DNA of 64,000 nt, from positions 558,001 through 622,000 of the forward strand of contig JACKCM010000005.1 of the NCBI GenBank assembly GCA_020634035.1, in the 5' to 3' direction. Made by a program: the position numbers and the translations under genes. The notes beneath the pieces are model-generated. The model was not told the origin of the DNA and ran no database searches. It was given only the letters and a program-made list of their open reading frames with translations. Source of the stretch: Candidatus Obscuribacterales bacterium (GTDB lineage: Bacteria; Cyanobacteriota; Vampirovibrionia; Obscuribacterales; Obscuribacteraceae). Below are positions 17,568 through 25,866 of the stretch, piece after piece (the stretch's first letter is position 1; every line of letters begins with the position of its first letter).

Positions 17568-19397
17568 TCAGTAGAAGGATGAAATTCCCGACTTGTCCAA
17601 CTGCTCTTGAAACGCCTTGTTGTCAAGCAGCTTTTCGACCTCTATTTCGTCGATTACCGGATAAAAGGTCTCTACTACCTTGCTGGTAAATGAATAAGAG
17701 ATTTCGTCACTGGTCTGACCTTCGTTGCCCACATAGGTGGGTCTCAACCAGAGATCCTTTCTCGCCATCTTTTTGCCGGATTTACTATAAATCTCTACTT
17801 CGGGCGGTCTGGCAAAAGCGATTTGAATCGTCTCTTTACGCCAGCCGAAGAAGCAGCGCACCCGAGTTTTTCGTTTCTCTACATCGTAGGCAATCGGAAT
17901 CATCGAACGGCTATCCGGTTGCAGATCCGGATCGGTCAGGAAGTTCTGAGCCCAGGTTTCGAATACCGATTCACTGTTCTCCGGAGTCTGGGCGGGATCC
18001 ATGCCCAGATCGCCGCAGGTGCATCTGTGGGCACCATAATAGAGGTTTTCCATAAATTCCAGTTCGGCAAGCAGATCTATTCTGGCTTCACCACTGGTAG
18101 TGGCACGCTTGACCGAGCGAAGATCATCCTCTTCGAAAATGGTCAGGAGGATATTGCGTATGAACTTGTAGGAGAACCCTTTTCGATAGTAGAAAGTGGG
18201 CAGTGGCTCTACTCTTAAAGACGGCTCGATTGTTACTTGAATACGAGGTGGTGCGCTCTCAGATCCCGCACCAGAACCGGAACCTGATTCTGATTTGGTC
18301 GCATCCGCTTCACTGTTGTCGCCATTCTTCTCATTCTCTTTTCTCTTGACTCTGCCTCGGAAAAGCTCCTCGAGAAGATCGGCATAGACTTCTTCTATTT
18401 CCAGATGTTTCGATTCGACCATAGAGGAAAGCGAAACCAGAGGGGCGAGGCTCCAGGTGGAATAGTCATACCAGCCGGACTCGGCGGTCGGTCTCAAGCT
18501 GACCTTCCGGGCTTTTATGTATTTGATGAATTCATCTAATAAAGAGAAATTCTCCGGTACTGAATTGCCCGGTCCGATGATTCTGGCCAGAAGATCTTCT
18601 TCATGGGTAACCAGAGGCGGAATAATTGCCGCCACCTCAATATCGAATTTGATATTGTCGTCGCCGATATCACCGAAAAGAATTGATAGATCGGGAATTC
18701 TAAGCGGATTCGAGATCCGGGCGATGATCTCTAGATAAGTCATGTAAGTGTTGAAGAGCCCTTGGTCTTCTTTGATGGTGTCCGCCACGGCCTGGGCGCT
18801 CTTGGAGTCTTCCAGCAGTTTGAGCGGGGTCTGGAGAATGCGGTCTTGTTTGAAGATCGTCTTAAGCTCTTCGTCCTGACAGTAGAAAGAAGTCGGTCTT
18901 GAAAGAACCGGATTCATTTCGAACTCTGTCAAAAACTGATTCAAGTATTCCTGCCAGTTCTTGAACTCGTTCTCTCTTTGATCCAGTTTGATCTTGCCGA
19001 GCCTGCAGGCGGCGAGTATACAACTGACCGCTTTGTTAGAGTCCTGGGCGCCTGCGTCTTTGGTCGGAGGCTCGGGAAATTTGGTCAACAGGCTTTCGGC
19101 CAGCTTTTTAAGAAAGACCTTTTTACCCATGAAGCGCCCCAGACCATTTTGAAGCAGCTTCTCGAGCTGGGCGAAAAGAGCCTCATCGAAAAGTCTCGAC
19201 TTGTGAATCAATACTCCGGCGGAGATGAAGTTTGGATTGCTTCCAATTTCTGCCAGACTTTTATGGATTTTCTCGGGACCAGCTGAACCTTGCAATTTAT
19301 CCAGATGGATAATCTGATGCTCCAGGGATAACTTCACCGAATGACCCGATTCTGCGACCAGTTCACGCTGTTTAGCCAGAGATTCTGTATTGCCCAT
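17568..19397 (-). CDS. large soluble protein of unknown function
   Basis: About 609 residues with no family I recognise. It is acidic and mostly helical, with no signal peptide or membrane span. A low-complexity Ser/Gly/Glu linker (SESGSGSGAGSESAP) at about residue 370 separates a larger helical N-terminal part from a strand-rich C-terminal part. A Cys cluster (HRCTCGD) lies near residue 455 and could bind metal. ATG 19397 is preferred; the frame also opens at GTG 19433, and neither has a strong ribosome site. It stands alone, with divergent and convergent neighbours. Confidence 0.6.
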   Translation of the reverse strand: MGNTESLAKQRELVAESGHSVKLSLEHQIIHLDKLQGSAGPEKIHKSLAEIGSNPNFISAGVLIHKSRLFDEALFAQLEKLLQNGLGRFMGKKVFLKKLAESLLTKFPEPPTKDAGAQDSNKAVSCILAACRLGKIKLDQRENEFKNWQEYLNQFLTEFEMNPVLSRPTSFYCQDEELKTIFKQDRILQTPLKLLEDSKSAQAVADTIKEDQGLFNTYMTYLEIIARISNPLRIPDLSILFGDIGDDNIKFDIEVAAIIPPLVTHEEDLLARIIGPGNSVPENFSLLDEFIKYIKARKVSLRPTAESGWYDYSTWSLAPLVSLSSMVESKHLEIEEVYADLLEELFRGRVKRKENEKNGDNSEADATKSESGSGSGAGSESAPPRIQVTIEPSLRVEPLPTFYYRKGFSYKFIRNILLTIFEEDDLRSVKRATTSGEARIDLLAELEFMENLYYGAHRCTCGDLGMDPAQTPENSESVFETWAQNFLTDPDLQPDSRSMIPIAYDVEKRKTRVRCFFGWRKETIQIAFARPPEVEIYSKSGKKMARKDLWLRPTYVGNEGQTSDEISYSFTSKVVETFYPVIDEIEVEKLLDNKAFQEQLDKSGISSFY

Positions 19398-19512
19398 AAA
19401 ATCGTCCCGTCTTTGTCTATTTAGACTTTCCACTATTACAGTATAAGGAAACAGCTTACAGGGTATAGTGAGACCGGTGGATTAATGATTTGAGCTCGAG
19501 CAACTCAGGGTC

Positions 19513-20082
19513 TTGAATACCGAATTACAGAAAGAGTCCGATAAAGCAGCCGCCCGAGGAAAGGTGCACTGGCGTAAAAGTGTGCCCCTGAAGAAGCGCT
19601 TGATCTGTTTTGTGATCATGGGTCTTTCGCTCTCTTTTCTCTACTATCTGATTTTAGAAAGACCGATATCGGTAACAGCCGGCGGTGCGCATATTTTGCA
19701 AATAGACAAGCCGGGTTCATATGTTCTATTTTTCAGCGGTGATCTCAAGGACCCCTTCGGCTGGCAGATAAACAACGGTTGGATTCGCAAGTCGCTCAAG
19801 GTCAATATAGAACCCCTCGATGAAAGTGGACGAGTTAAGCCGGTGGAGAATTTCAAAGATATCTCCCAGACGGATCTCTTTTCGATAGCCGAATTCGAAG
19901 TTTTCACCCCGGGAAAATACCTGCTCACCATAGTCTGGGAAGACGAGACCAAGCGCTGCCAGGGACATATGTTTTTAGAAAAAGACGTGGTCGAGAAATT
20001 CTGCTACAAGTGGGCAGCAGGAATTGTCGCCCTGATAGCCTTTCTGGCGATTCTGGGATTTCCTATCGGTCCGGATTCTTGA
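19513..20082 (+). CDS. two-span membrane protein of unknown function
   Basis: A 189-residue protein with a basic N-terminal tail, a transmembrane helix (residues ~35-53, ICFVIMGLSLSFLYYLIL), a ~110-residue outer beta-rich domain (GSYVLFFSGDLKDPFGW; PGKYLLTIVWEDET) and a second helix near the C-terminus. No named family is recognised. The frame starts at TTG 19513 after AGGG with unusually tight spacing, so the true start is uncertain. It converges with sdhB, 13 bases apart. Confidence 0.6.
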   Translation: MNTELQKESDKAAARGKVHWRKSVPLKKRLICFVIMGLSLSFLYYLILERPISVTAGGAHILQIDKPGSYVLFFSGDLKDPFGWQINNGWIRKSLKVNIEPLDESGRVKPVENFKDISQTDLFSIAEFEVFTPGKYLLTIVWEDETKRCQGHMFLEKDVVEKFCYKWAAGIVALIAFLAILGFPIGPDS

Positions 20083-20095
20083 CCGGCGACTTTGA

Positions 20096-20833
20096 TTATT
20101 TCTTGCCGCCAAGGATTCCTTTGAAGAATTTGGCCACCGGATCGTAGAACTCGTCTACTACCCGCTCTTTAAGCGGAATAATGGCGTTGTCTGTAATGTG
20201 GATATCTTCCGGGCAGACTTCGGTACAGCATTTGGTGATGTTGCAATAGCCGATATGTCCTTCGTCTTTGAGATACTCCATGCGATTGGCAGTGTCTTTG
20301 GGATGCATTTCAAGCCCAGCGGTTCGGACCAGGAAGCGAGGACCCATGAACTGGTCTTTTCGATCGTGATCTCTGAGGACGTGGCAGACATTCTGACAGA
20401 GGAAGCATTCGATACACTTTCGGAATTCTTGAACGCGCTCGATGTCCTCCTGGTGAATAATCCACTCACCTTCATCGGCTGGAGTAAAGGCTTTGATTTT
20501 TTTGTTTACTTCATAGTTCCAGGAGACATCGGTGACCAGGTCCTTAATCAGGGGGAAGGTCTTGATGGGCTGGACGGTTATCTCTTCTCCCGGTTCGAAG
20601 CGGTCCATTCTGGACTTGCACATCAAGGCCGGTTGACCATTGACCTCGGCGCTGCAAGAGCCGCATTTAGCCGCTTTGCAGTTCCAGCGTACGGCCAGAT
20701 CCGGAGATTCGTTCGCCTGGATGTAATGAATGGCATCGAGGATAACCATCCCTTCTTCTATCGGCACTTTGTAAGTCTTGAATTCTCCCGACTCACTGTT
20801 GCCTCGAAATACTTTTAAAGTTGCTTCAGCCAT
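20096..20833 (-). CDS. sdhB: succinate dehydrogenase/fumarate reductase iron-sulfur subunit
   Basis: A 245-residue subunit carrying the three clusters. The N-terminal plant-type ferredoxin domain has the 2Fe-2S cysteines in CKAAKCGSC and a later ALMC; the C-terminal domain has CIECFLCQNVCH and CCTEVCPE for the 4Fe-4S and 3Fe-4S clusters. It passes electrons from the flavoprotein to quinone in the cytoplasmic membrane (TCA cycle, complex II). It is the last gene of the sdhC-sdhA-sdhB set on the minus strand, 22 bases after sdhA. Confidence 0.96.
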   Translation of the reverse strand: MAEATLKVFRGNSESGEFKTYKVPIEEGMVILDAIHYIQANESPDLAVRWNCKAAKCGSCSAEVNGQPALMCKSRMDRFEPGEEITVQPIKTFPLIKDLVTDVSWNYEVNKKIKAFTPADEGEWIIHQEDIERVQEFRKCIECFLCQNVCHVLRDHDRKDQFMGPRFLVRTAGLEMHPKDTANRMEYLKDEGHIGYCNITKCCTEVCPEDIHITDNAIIPLKERVVDEFYDPVAKFFKGILGGKK

Positions 20834-20855
20834 TTCTGGGGATCCTCGCTTTCAG

Positions 20856-22658
20856 TTAGTCAAAGAGTTCTTTCAAGTCTGCCGGCATCTCCGGAAGCTC
20901 GGTGTGATCGAGCTTCATCTTGTCTCCGTCTTTAGAGCAGGAGGAGTTGAGCGTGCCCCATTTTTTATCGTCGGCATCAGGAAAGTCCAGTCGGCTGTGG
21001 GCTCCACGGCTCTCTTCCCTGGAGTGGGCGCTGCGGGCGATGGCTTCGGCGGCGATGATCATGTTTTTCAGATCGCGGCACAGGTGCCAGCCGGGGTTGA
21101 AACGCTTGTCTGCGTCGACCGAAACCTGAGCTATCTTCTCTTTGAGCGCTTCCAGTTTTTTGATGCCTTCAGCCATCTCATCTTTCTCGCGAAAGATGCC
21201 GACATGGGTGCTCATTATTTGATTCATCTCTTTGTGGACATCATAAGGGTTGAGGCCGCCTTCTCTTTTGAGAGGCGCTTCCAACTCTTCTATGGCCGCA
21301 TCGATATCCTTTTCATTGATCGAAGGCGAATCTTTCAAAGCATCGACATAGTCAGATGCTCCCGTACCGGCTCTTCTTCCGAAGACGACCAGGTCGGACA
21401 GAGAATTGCCGCCCAATCTATTGGCGCCGTGCATTCCACCGGCCACTTCACCGGCGGCGAATAAGCCGGGCACTTTGCTCTGGCAGGTATCGGCTTCGAC
21501 CCTGACACCGCCCATGATGTAGTGGGCGGTCGGTCCGACTTCCATCTTCTGCGTGGTGATATCCACATCAGCCAGCTCTTTGAACTGGTGATACATAGAA
21601 GGCAGCTTCTTCTTGACCCTTTCCGAATCTTGATAGCTGATATCGAGGAAGACACCACCGTGGGGGGAGCCTCTACCCTCTTTGTTCTCTACATAGATAG
21701 CCCGGGCGACGTTGTCGCGAGTAGAGAGCTCCGGAGGACGTCTTGCTTCGGATTTCTTGTGGTTGATGGTGGCATCGACCCACTCTTTGGCTTCATCTTC
21801 GGTGGCGGCGTAGTCGTTTTTGGTGGACTCGGGCAGATAGTCGAACATGAAGCGTTTGCCTTCGCTGTTCGTCAAAATGCCGCCTTCTCCGCGCACCCCT
21901 TCGGTAACCAGAATGCCTCTTACGCCGGGCGGCCAGACCATACCTGTGGGATGGAACTGGACGAACTCCATGTCTATGAGTTCGGCACCGGCATCATAAG
22001 CCAGAGCGTGACCGTCGGCTGTATATTCCCAGGAGTTTGAGGTGACGGTGAATACCTTTCCGACACCGCCGGTGGCAAGCACGACTGCTTTTGTTTTGAA
22101 GAGAACATAGTCTCCGTTCTCGCGGTAGTATCCCAGAGCGCCGGCAATTTTGCCGTTATCTAAAAAGAGTTTGGAGATGGTGCATTCCATATAGACTTCG
22201 ATGCCCTGGTGCACACCCCGGTCCTGCAAAGTTCTGATCATCTCGAGACCGGTACGGTCGCCTACGTGACAGAGCCTTTTCCATTTGTGGCCGCCGAAAG
22301 CTCTTTGTAGAATTTTGCCGTTTTCAGTACGATCGAAAACCGCTCCCCAGTGCTCTAGTTCGCGCACCCTGTCCGGTGATTCCTGGGCATGAAGCTGGGC
22401 CATGCGCCAGTTGTTGAGCATTTTGCCACCGCGCATAGTGTCGCGAAAATGGGTCTTCCAGTCATCTCCGGCGTCGACGTTAGCCAGAGCCGCTGCCATT
22501 CCGCCTTCGGCCATAACCGTATGGGCTTTACCCAGAAGCGATTTGCAAATCAGACCCACTGAAAGTCCACGGGATGATACTTCGATAGCCGCTCTCAATC
22601 CGGCTCCGCCGGCTCCGATTACGATTACGTCGTGTTCGTGTGTTTGATAATTAGCCAT
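20856..22658 (-). CDS. sdhA: succinate dehydrogenase/fumarate reductase flavoprotein subunit
   Basis: A 600-residue FAD enzyme. The dinucleotide-binding VIVIGAGGAGLRAAIE opens the protein; HTVMAEGGMAAAL is the covalent-flavin region, and the substrate site motifs EFVQFHPTG and LVTEGVRGEGG are clear, as is HGANRLGGNSLSDLVVFG near the C-terminal part of the FAD domain. It oxidises succinate to fumarate on the inner face of the membrane. It lies between sdhC and sdhB. Direction (oxidation or fumarate reduction) is not fixed by sequence; the aconitase nearby in the window favours a TCA role. Confidence 0.97.
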   Translation of the reverse strand: MANYQTHEHDVIVIGAGGAGLRAAIEVSSRGLSVGLICKSLLGKAHTVMAEGGMAAALANVDAGDDWKTHFRDTMRGGKMLNNWRMAQLHAQESPDRVRELEHWGAVFDRTENGKILQRAFGGHKWKRLCHVGDRTGLEMIRTLQDRGVHQGIEVYMECTISKLFLDNGKIAGALGYYRENGDYVLFKTKAVVLATGGVGKVFTVTSNSWEYTADGHALAYDAGAELIDMEFVQFHPTGMVWPPGVRGILVTEGVRGEGGILTNSEGKRFMFDYLPESTKNDYAATEDEAKEWVDATINHKKSEARRPPELSTRDNVARAIYVENKEGRGSPHGGVFLDISYQDSERVKKKLPSMYHQFKELADVDITTQKMEVGPTAHYIMGGVRVEADTCQSKVPGLFAAGEVAGGMHGANRLGGNSLSDLVVFGRRAGTGASDYVDALKDSPSINEKDIDAAIEELEAPLKREGGLNPYDVHKEMNQIMSTHVGIFREKDEMAEGIKKLEALKEKIAQVSVDADKRFNPGWHLCRDLKNMIIAAEAIARSAHSREESRGAHSRLDFPDADDKKWGTLNSSCSKDGDKMKLDHTELPEMPADLKELFD

Positions 22659-22694
22659 AGCTGCTGTGTCCCTGAGTCTTGTAGTTAAGAATTA

Positions 22695-23456
22695 CTAGAA
22701 TTGGAGGAATACGAAGGGATCCATCGATCCGGCGCATACCTGACGGATATAAAAATCGGTGAACGCCACCGAAAACAGGCTCATCCATGCCCAGAACTGG
22801 TGTTTAAGATTGAGCTTGGTGACCAGGTTCCAGATCTGAAAGCGGCTCTTGGCTCTCGGGGAGTCAGAGAAGCTGTTCAAACAACCGCCGCAAAGGTGAC
22901 GGTAGGCGTGGCAACCGAAAGTGTAGTTGGAGAGCAGGATACAGTTGGCGAACATGACCAGGCTGAGGACGCTCAACGAAAATCCGCCTGCGGGGGGCAT
23001 CAGGGATTTGAAAGCATCATAATAAAGAATGACCAGGACCACCACGGCAAGATAAAAGAAGTAGCGGTGCATGTTCTGGAAAACCAGAGGAAATTTGGTC
23101 TCACCGGTATATTTGTCCGGTCCGTGCATGTCTACCGCACAGGCTGGCGGGGTGAGGAAATAAGAGCGGTAATAAGCTTTCCGATAGTAGTAGCAGGTGG
23201 CGCGGAATCCGGCCGGGATCCAGAGGATTAATATAGCCGGGGAGAAGTGCCACCATTCGAATTCGAAGTGGGGAGAGTAGAAGGGGGAGAGATACTGGTT
23301 GTATTCATATAGACCGTTTTCGAAAACACGGTAGGTGGCGTAGATTATGAAAGCGGTGAATCCGGTGGCGATAAGCAGCGGCTCCAGCCACCAGTTATCT
23401 TTTCTCGTCGTCATCTCCGGATGGGAGACTGGTTTTGCCGTTTTTGCTTCACTCAT
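22695..23456 (-). CDS. sdhC: succinate dehydrogenase membrane anchor subunit
   Basis: A 253-residue integral membrane protein with about five or six helices, first in the sdhC-A-B order. It contains His residues suited to haem binding (PLVFQNMHRYFFY, FGCHAYRHLCGG, LNLKHQFWAW). The sequence differs from the short E. coli SdhC/SdhD pair and looks like the single-polypeptide, larger anchor type. It anchors the complex and handles quinone. The call depends strongly on its position directly upstream of sdhA (36 bases). Confidence 0.85.
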   Translation of the reverse strand: MSEAKTAKPVSHPEMTTRKDNWWLEPLLIATGFTAFIIYATYRVFENGLYEYNQYLSPFYSPHFEFEWWHFSPAILILWIPAGFRATCYYYRKAYYRSYFLTPPACAVDMHGPDKYTGETKFPLVFQNMHRYFFYLAVVVLVILYYDAFKSLMPPAGGFSLSVLSLVMFANCILLSNYTFGCHAYRHLCGGCLNSFSDSPRAKSRFQIWNLVTKLNLKHQFWAWMSLFSVAFTDFYIRQVCAGSMDPFVFLQF

Positions 23457-23842
23457 ATGTCTGGACCCTGTGACTGTCGTCTATTCGAACTCGAACCCAT
23501 ACTCGAGACCGCCCTTGTGCTTTGGTCGGCTTTTCTTGACAATGTATCGTCGTAGAAAGTGCCGGGTCTGCCGGGCAGGAGCTGGATCACAGGATCTCTT
23601 ATGGAAATCAGCGGTAGTAACAGCTTGAATGAAAGCCTTGATCACGAAGCTTGCCCGAAGCCATCAAAGCACCGGAAATTATATCAATAGAGGCTCTTAT
23701 GAGCCTTGCTTTTATAGACTTGGTAAAGTTCCTATTTTCTTATTTGAAAGCAGAGGCCGCTGTCGACCTCGACTAGATGATTTAGTGGTTCTTTCTTGAA
23801 GTTTCATAAATAAAGATTCAGAAAACACGAAAGGTAAAGCAG
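23457..23842. other. non-coding stretch between sdhC and small ORFs
   Basis: No gene seen. It should carry the sdh promoter on the minus strand. A hairpin AGGCTC-TTAT-GAGCCT (23691-23706) is followed by TGCTTTTAT, resembling a weak plus-strand terminator or attenuator, though no plus-strand gene precedes it. Confidence 0.4.
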
Positions 23843-23971
23843 ATGCAGAAGACCGGCTCTATATATCGGCTTCCAGAGCTGCATTCTGGAACAACTCTGC
23901 TAAATATCGGTCAGTTAGACGTATTGAAAGAGCGACCGAGTTGCCTGTCGGAGGCTGCTAGAAAGAAATGA
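23843..23971 (+). CDS. short ORF (42 aa) coupled to small orphan gene
   Basis: An ATG at 23843 follows GAAAGG by eight bases, a good ribosome site. The 42-codon frame ends in TGA at 23969-23971, sharing ATGA with the start of the next gene at 23968, the usual sign of translational coupling. The peptide is polar with a basic tail (EAARKK) and matches nothing I know. A TTCCAGA/TCTGGAA stem (23871-23891) lies inside it. It may be a real small protein or a leader peptide. Confidence 0.4.
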   Translation: MQKTGSIYRLPELHSGTTLLNIGQLDVLKERPSCLSEAARKK

Positions 23972-24240
23972 ACAAACATAGTATTCAAGAGATAAGAGAC
24001 AGTCTAAATTGTCAAAATGAGAGCGTTGTCGAAAGCGTGCTAGATCGCTCCTTGCCCCTCGACACCCCACAGTGGAAAAAGGTAGAGCAGCTGCTAACTT
24101 ATTTAACCGAATTTGCGCCCGGATACAAAATCACCGAGCTGACCGATGCGATCTGCTGTTTTGCAGACGACCAGACCAAGCGCGGTTTTGTGCTGGGGCA
24201 GACAGAGTTGCTCGAAGAGCTAGCCAGACGAGCTGCTTGA
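23968..24240 (+). CDS. small conserved-in-window orphan protein, copy 2 (90 aa)
   Basis: A 90-residue paralogue of the gene at 8659. Shared blocks are LPLDT..W.K.EQLL, a TEFAP segment, CFADDQTKRGF and LGQ..LLEEL, at equal spacing along the whole length. No membrane span or signal. GGAGG lies 13 bases before the ATG, longer than usual, but the upstream coupled short ORF could deliver ribosomes. The two copies are 15 kb apart with different neighbours, so they look like dispersed paralogues of a lineage-specific family. Function unknown. Confidence 0.75.
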   Translation: MNKHSIQEIRDSLNCQNESVVESVLDRSLPLDTPQWKKVEQLLTYLTEFAPGYKITELTDAICCFADDQTKRGFVLGQTELLEELARRAA

Positions 24241-24339
24241 TAAAAGAATCAGTTGGCGTAATGTACGGTCGATGACCGCCCTGAAACTCTATTCGTAGTA
24301 TCCTTATTATCTAGTTGGATAACGAGGAATTACAGTCTG

Positions 24340-25173
24340 ATGCCGGGTTTCATCCCTGTTCTGGGTAGTGCGTCACTTCTATATCTATTGATGTCCCCCC
24401 GGGTCAATAAGCTGGTCTATCGACCGCTCATGTTCTTTCCTGTGCCTTTTCCCGAATCGCTCGAGGACATACCTTCTTTAGAAGGGGTTCCGGGGGAAGA
24501 GTATTTTTTTGAAGGCAGCCAGGGTCAAAGACTGCATGCCTGGCACTGGAGGCGACCGGGCGCCAGATATACTTTTTTATTCAGTCACGGTAACGCAGGC
24601 AACCTTACTATAAGGCTCGAGACTGCGAGAAATCTGCTCAATAGCGGTGCCTCGGTCTTTGTCTATGATTATCAAGGCTTTGGCAAAAGCACCGGCAAGC
24701 CCAGTGTCGAGGGCATATGCACCGACGCCGAAGCAGCTTATGACTTCATGATGAGGGAGCTGGGTCTTTCGGGTCGCGATATTCTTCTTTATGGAGAGTC
24801 CCTGGGTGCCTCGGTCTCGACCTATCTCTCTTCGGTACGTGAATGTTCCGGTATCGTTCTACAGTCGGGTTTTTCTTCGCTTAGAAAAATAGCCGGTGAG
24901 CACTTTCCTTTTCTCAAGGTCTATCCCGACGCTCTCTTTCCGAAACCGGCCCTCGACAGCCTTTCAATTTTGAAAGCACCTCATCCGCCGGTTCTGCTGC
25001 TTCATGGCGAGCAGGATACGGTCATTCCGGTGAGCCACAGTGTCGAGCTGTTCGAAGGTGCTGTCGGTCGCAAACACTTCGTCAAGCTTCCTCTAAGCAG
25101 CCATGCCGATGTCTGGTCTTCATCGAGAGAGGAATGCAGAAGGGCTTTGAGTGACTTCCTCGGCATCATCTAA
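24340..25173 (+). CDS. alpha/beta hydrolase, ABHD13/Bem46-like
   Basis: A 277-residue alpha/beta hydrolase with an N-terminal membrane-anchor-like helix (residues ~2-20) and the ABHD12/13 pattern: FLFSHGNAGNL as oxyanion loop, VFVYDYQGFGKSTGKPS, the nucleophile Ser in LLYGESLGAS, Asp in LLHGEQDTVIP and His in LSSHADVW. Members are serine esterases or acyl hydrolases of unknown substrate, often membrane-attached. GAGGAA ten bases before ATG 24340 supports the start. Confidence 0.88.
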   Translation: MPGFIPVLGSASLLYLLMSPRVNKLVYRPLMFFPVPFPESLEDIPSLEGVPGEEYFFEGSQGQRLHAWHWRRPGARYTFLFSHGNAGNLTIRLETARNLLNSGASVFVYDYQGFGKSTGKPSVEGICTDAEAAYDFMMRELGLSGRDILLYGESLGASVSTYLSSVRECSGIVLQSGFSSLRKIAGEHFPFLKVYPDALFPKPALDSLSILKAPHPPVLLLHGEQDTVIPVSHSVELFEGAVGRKHFVKLPLSSHADVWSSSREECRRALSDFLGII

Positions 25174-25298
25174 AAGTCGCCAAGTCGCCGATTTTCTAAA
25201 TTACCCCCATAAAAGATATCCCCAAACTTAGCAGATGTCAGGGGCTACTTTGGTCAGAATGTTAATAGGGAAGTGGTAATGATAGGTAATTTGGCGAA

Positions 25299-25796
25299 AT
25301 GGACATTGACACAAAGGGATTATCTTTCGAGCATACGAAGCCTTCCAAGCCATCTGCACAGCATCTCATTCCGGGTTTGTATCAGCTTGCCCAGTGCTGG
25401 TTTGAAAGAGGCGACAAGGCACCGGCCGAAAAGATTTACAGGTTGATCCTCAAAATAGACGAAAGGGTTAACGGCATCGATTGCGGAGAGGTCGTCTTGA
25501 GCTCTTTCGACCTCGCTCAGATTCTTGCCAATAGCGGCAGGTACATGGAAGCGGAGCATCAATATCTGGAAACCATCAATCGCTGCACCCAGTCTCTGGG
25601 TCAGGATCATCCTATATTTGCTCTGACGCTAAATTCATATAGTGTCCTCCTGCGCAAAATGAAAATGGACGAGCAGGCTGCATCCATGGAGCAACGAGTT
25701 CAGGAGATGAGCCAGGGCGGCGAAGATAGGAATCCGGAATACGGCTCTTACACAGCGCCGGAGAAAAAAGGAATCAGCTCGGCGACCATGGGCTGA
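25299..25796 (+). CDS. small TPR protein
   Basis: A 165-residue soluble protein with two to three TPR-like helix pairs (YQLAQCWFERGDKAPAEKIY, FDLAQILANSGRYMEAEHQY, LNSYSVLLRKMKMDEQAAS). The pattern matches kinesin-light-chain-like TPRs. It probably mediates protein binding; partners are unknown. It ends just before the bidirectional terminator shared with aconitase. Confidence 0.75.
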   Translation: MDIDTKGLSFEHTKPSKPSAQHLIPGLYQLAQCWFERGDKAPAEKIYRLILKIDERVNGIDCGEVVLSSFDLAQILANSGRYMEAEHQYLETINRCTQSLGQDHPIFALTLNSYSVLLRKMKMDEQAASMEQRVQEMSQGGEDRNPEYGSYTAPEKKGISSATMG

Positions 25797-25800
25797 GAAC

Positions 25801-25840
25801 AAAAAAACAGAAAGCAGGAGAACTCCTGCTTTCTTCTAGG
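25801..25840. terminator. bidirectional intrinsic terminator
   Basis: AGAAAGCAGGA (25809-25819), loop GAAC, TCCTGCTTTCT (25824-25834): eleven perfect pairs. On the minus strand the hairpin is followed by a T-run (complement of A7 at 25801-25807), ideal for aconitase. On the plus strand TTTCTTCT follows the top, adequate for the TPR gene. Confidence 0.85.
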
Positions 25841-25866
25841 TCTATTGCGAAGTACAACCGCGATAT

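Noticed and set aside
23691..23715. terminator-like hairpin AGGCTC/GAGCCT with TGCTTTTAT
   Set aside because: Stem is short and there is no plus-strand gene upstream; kept as a note only.
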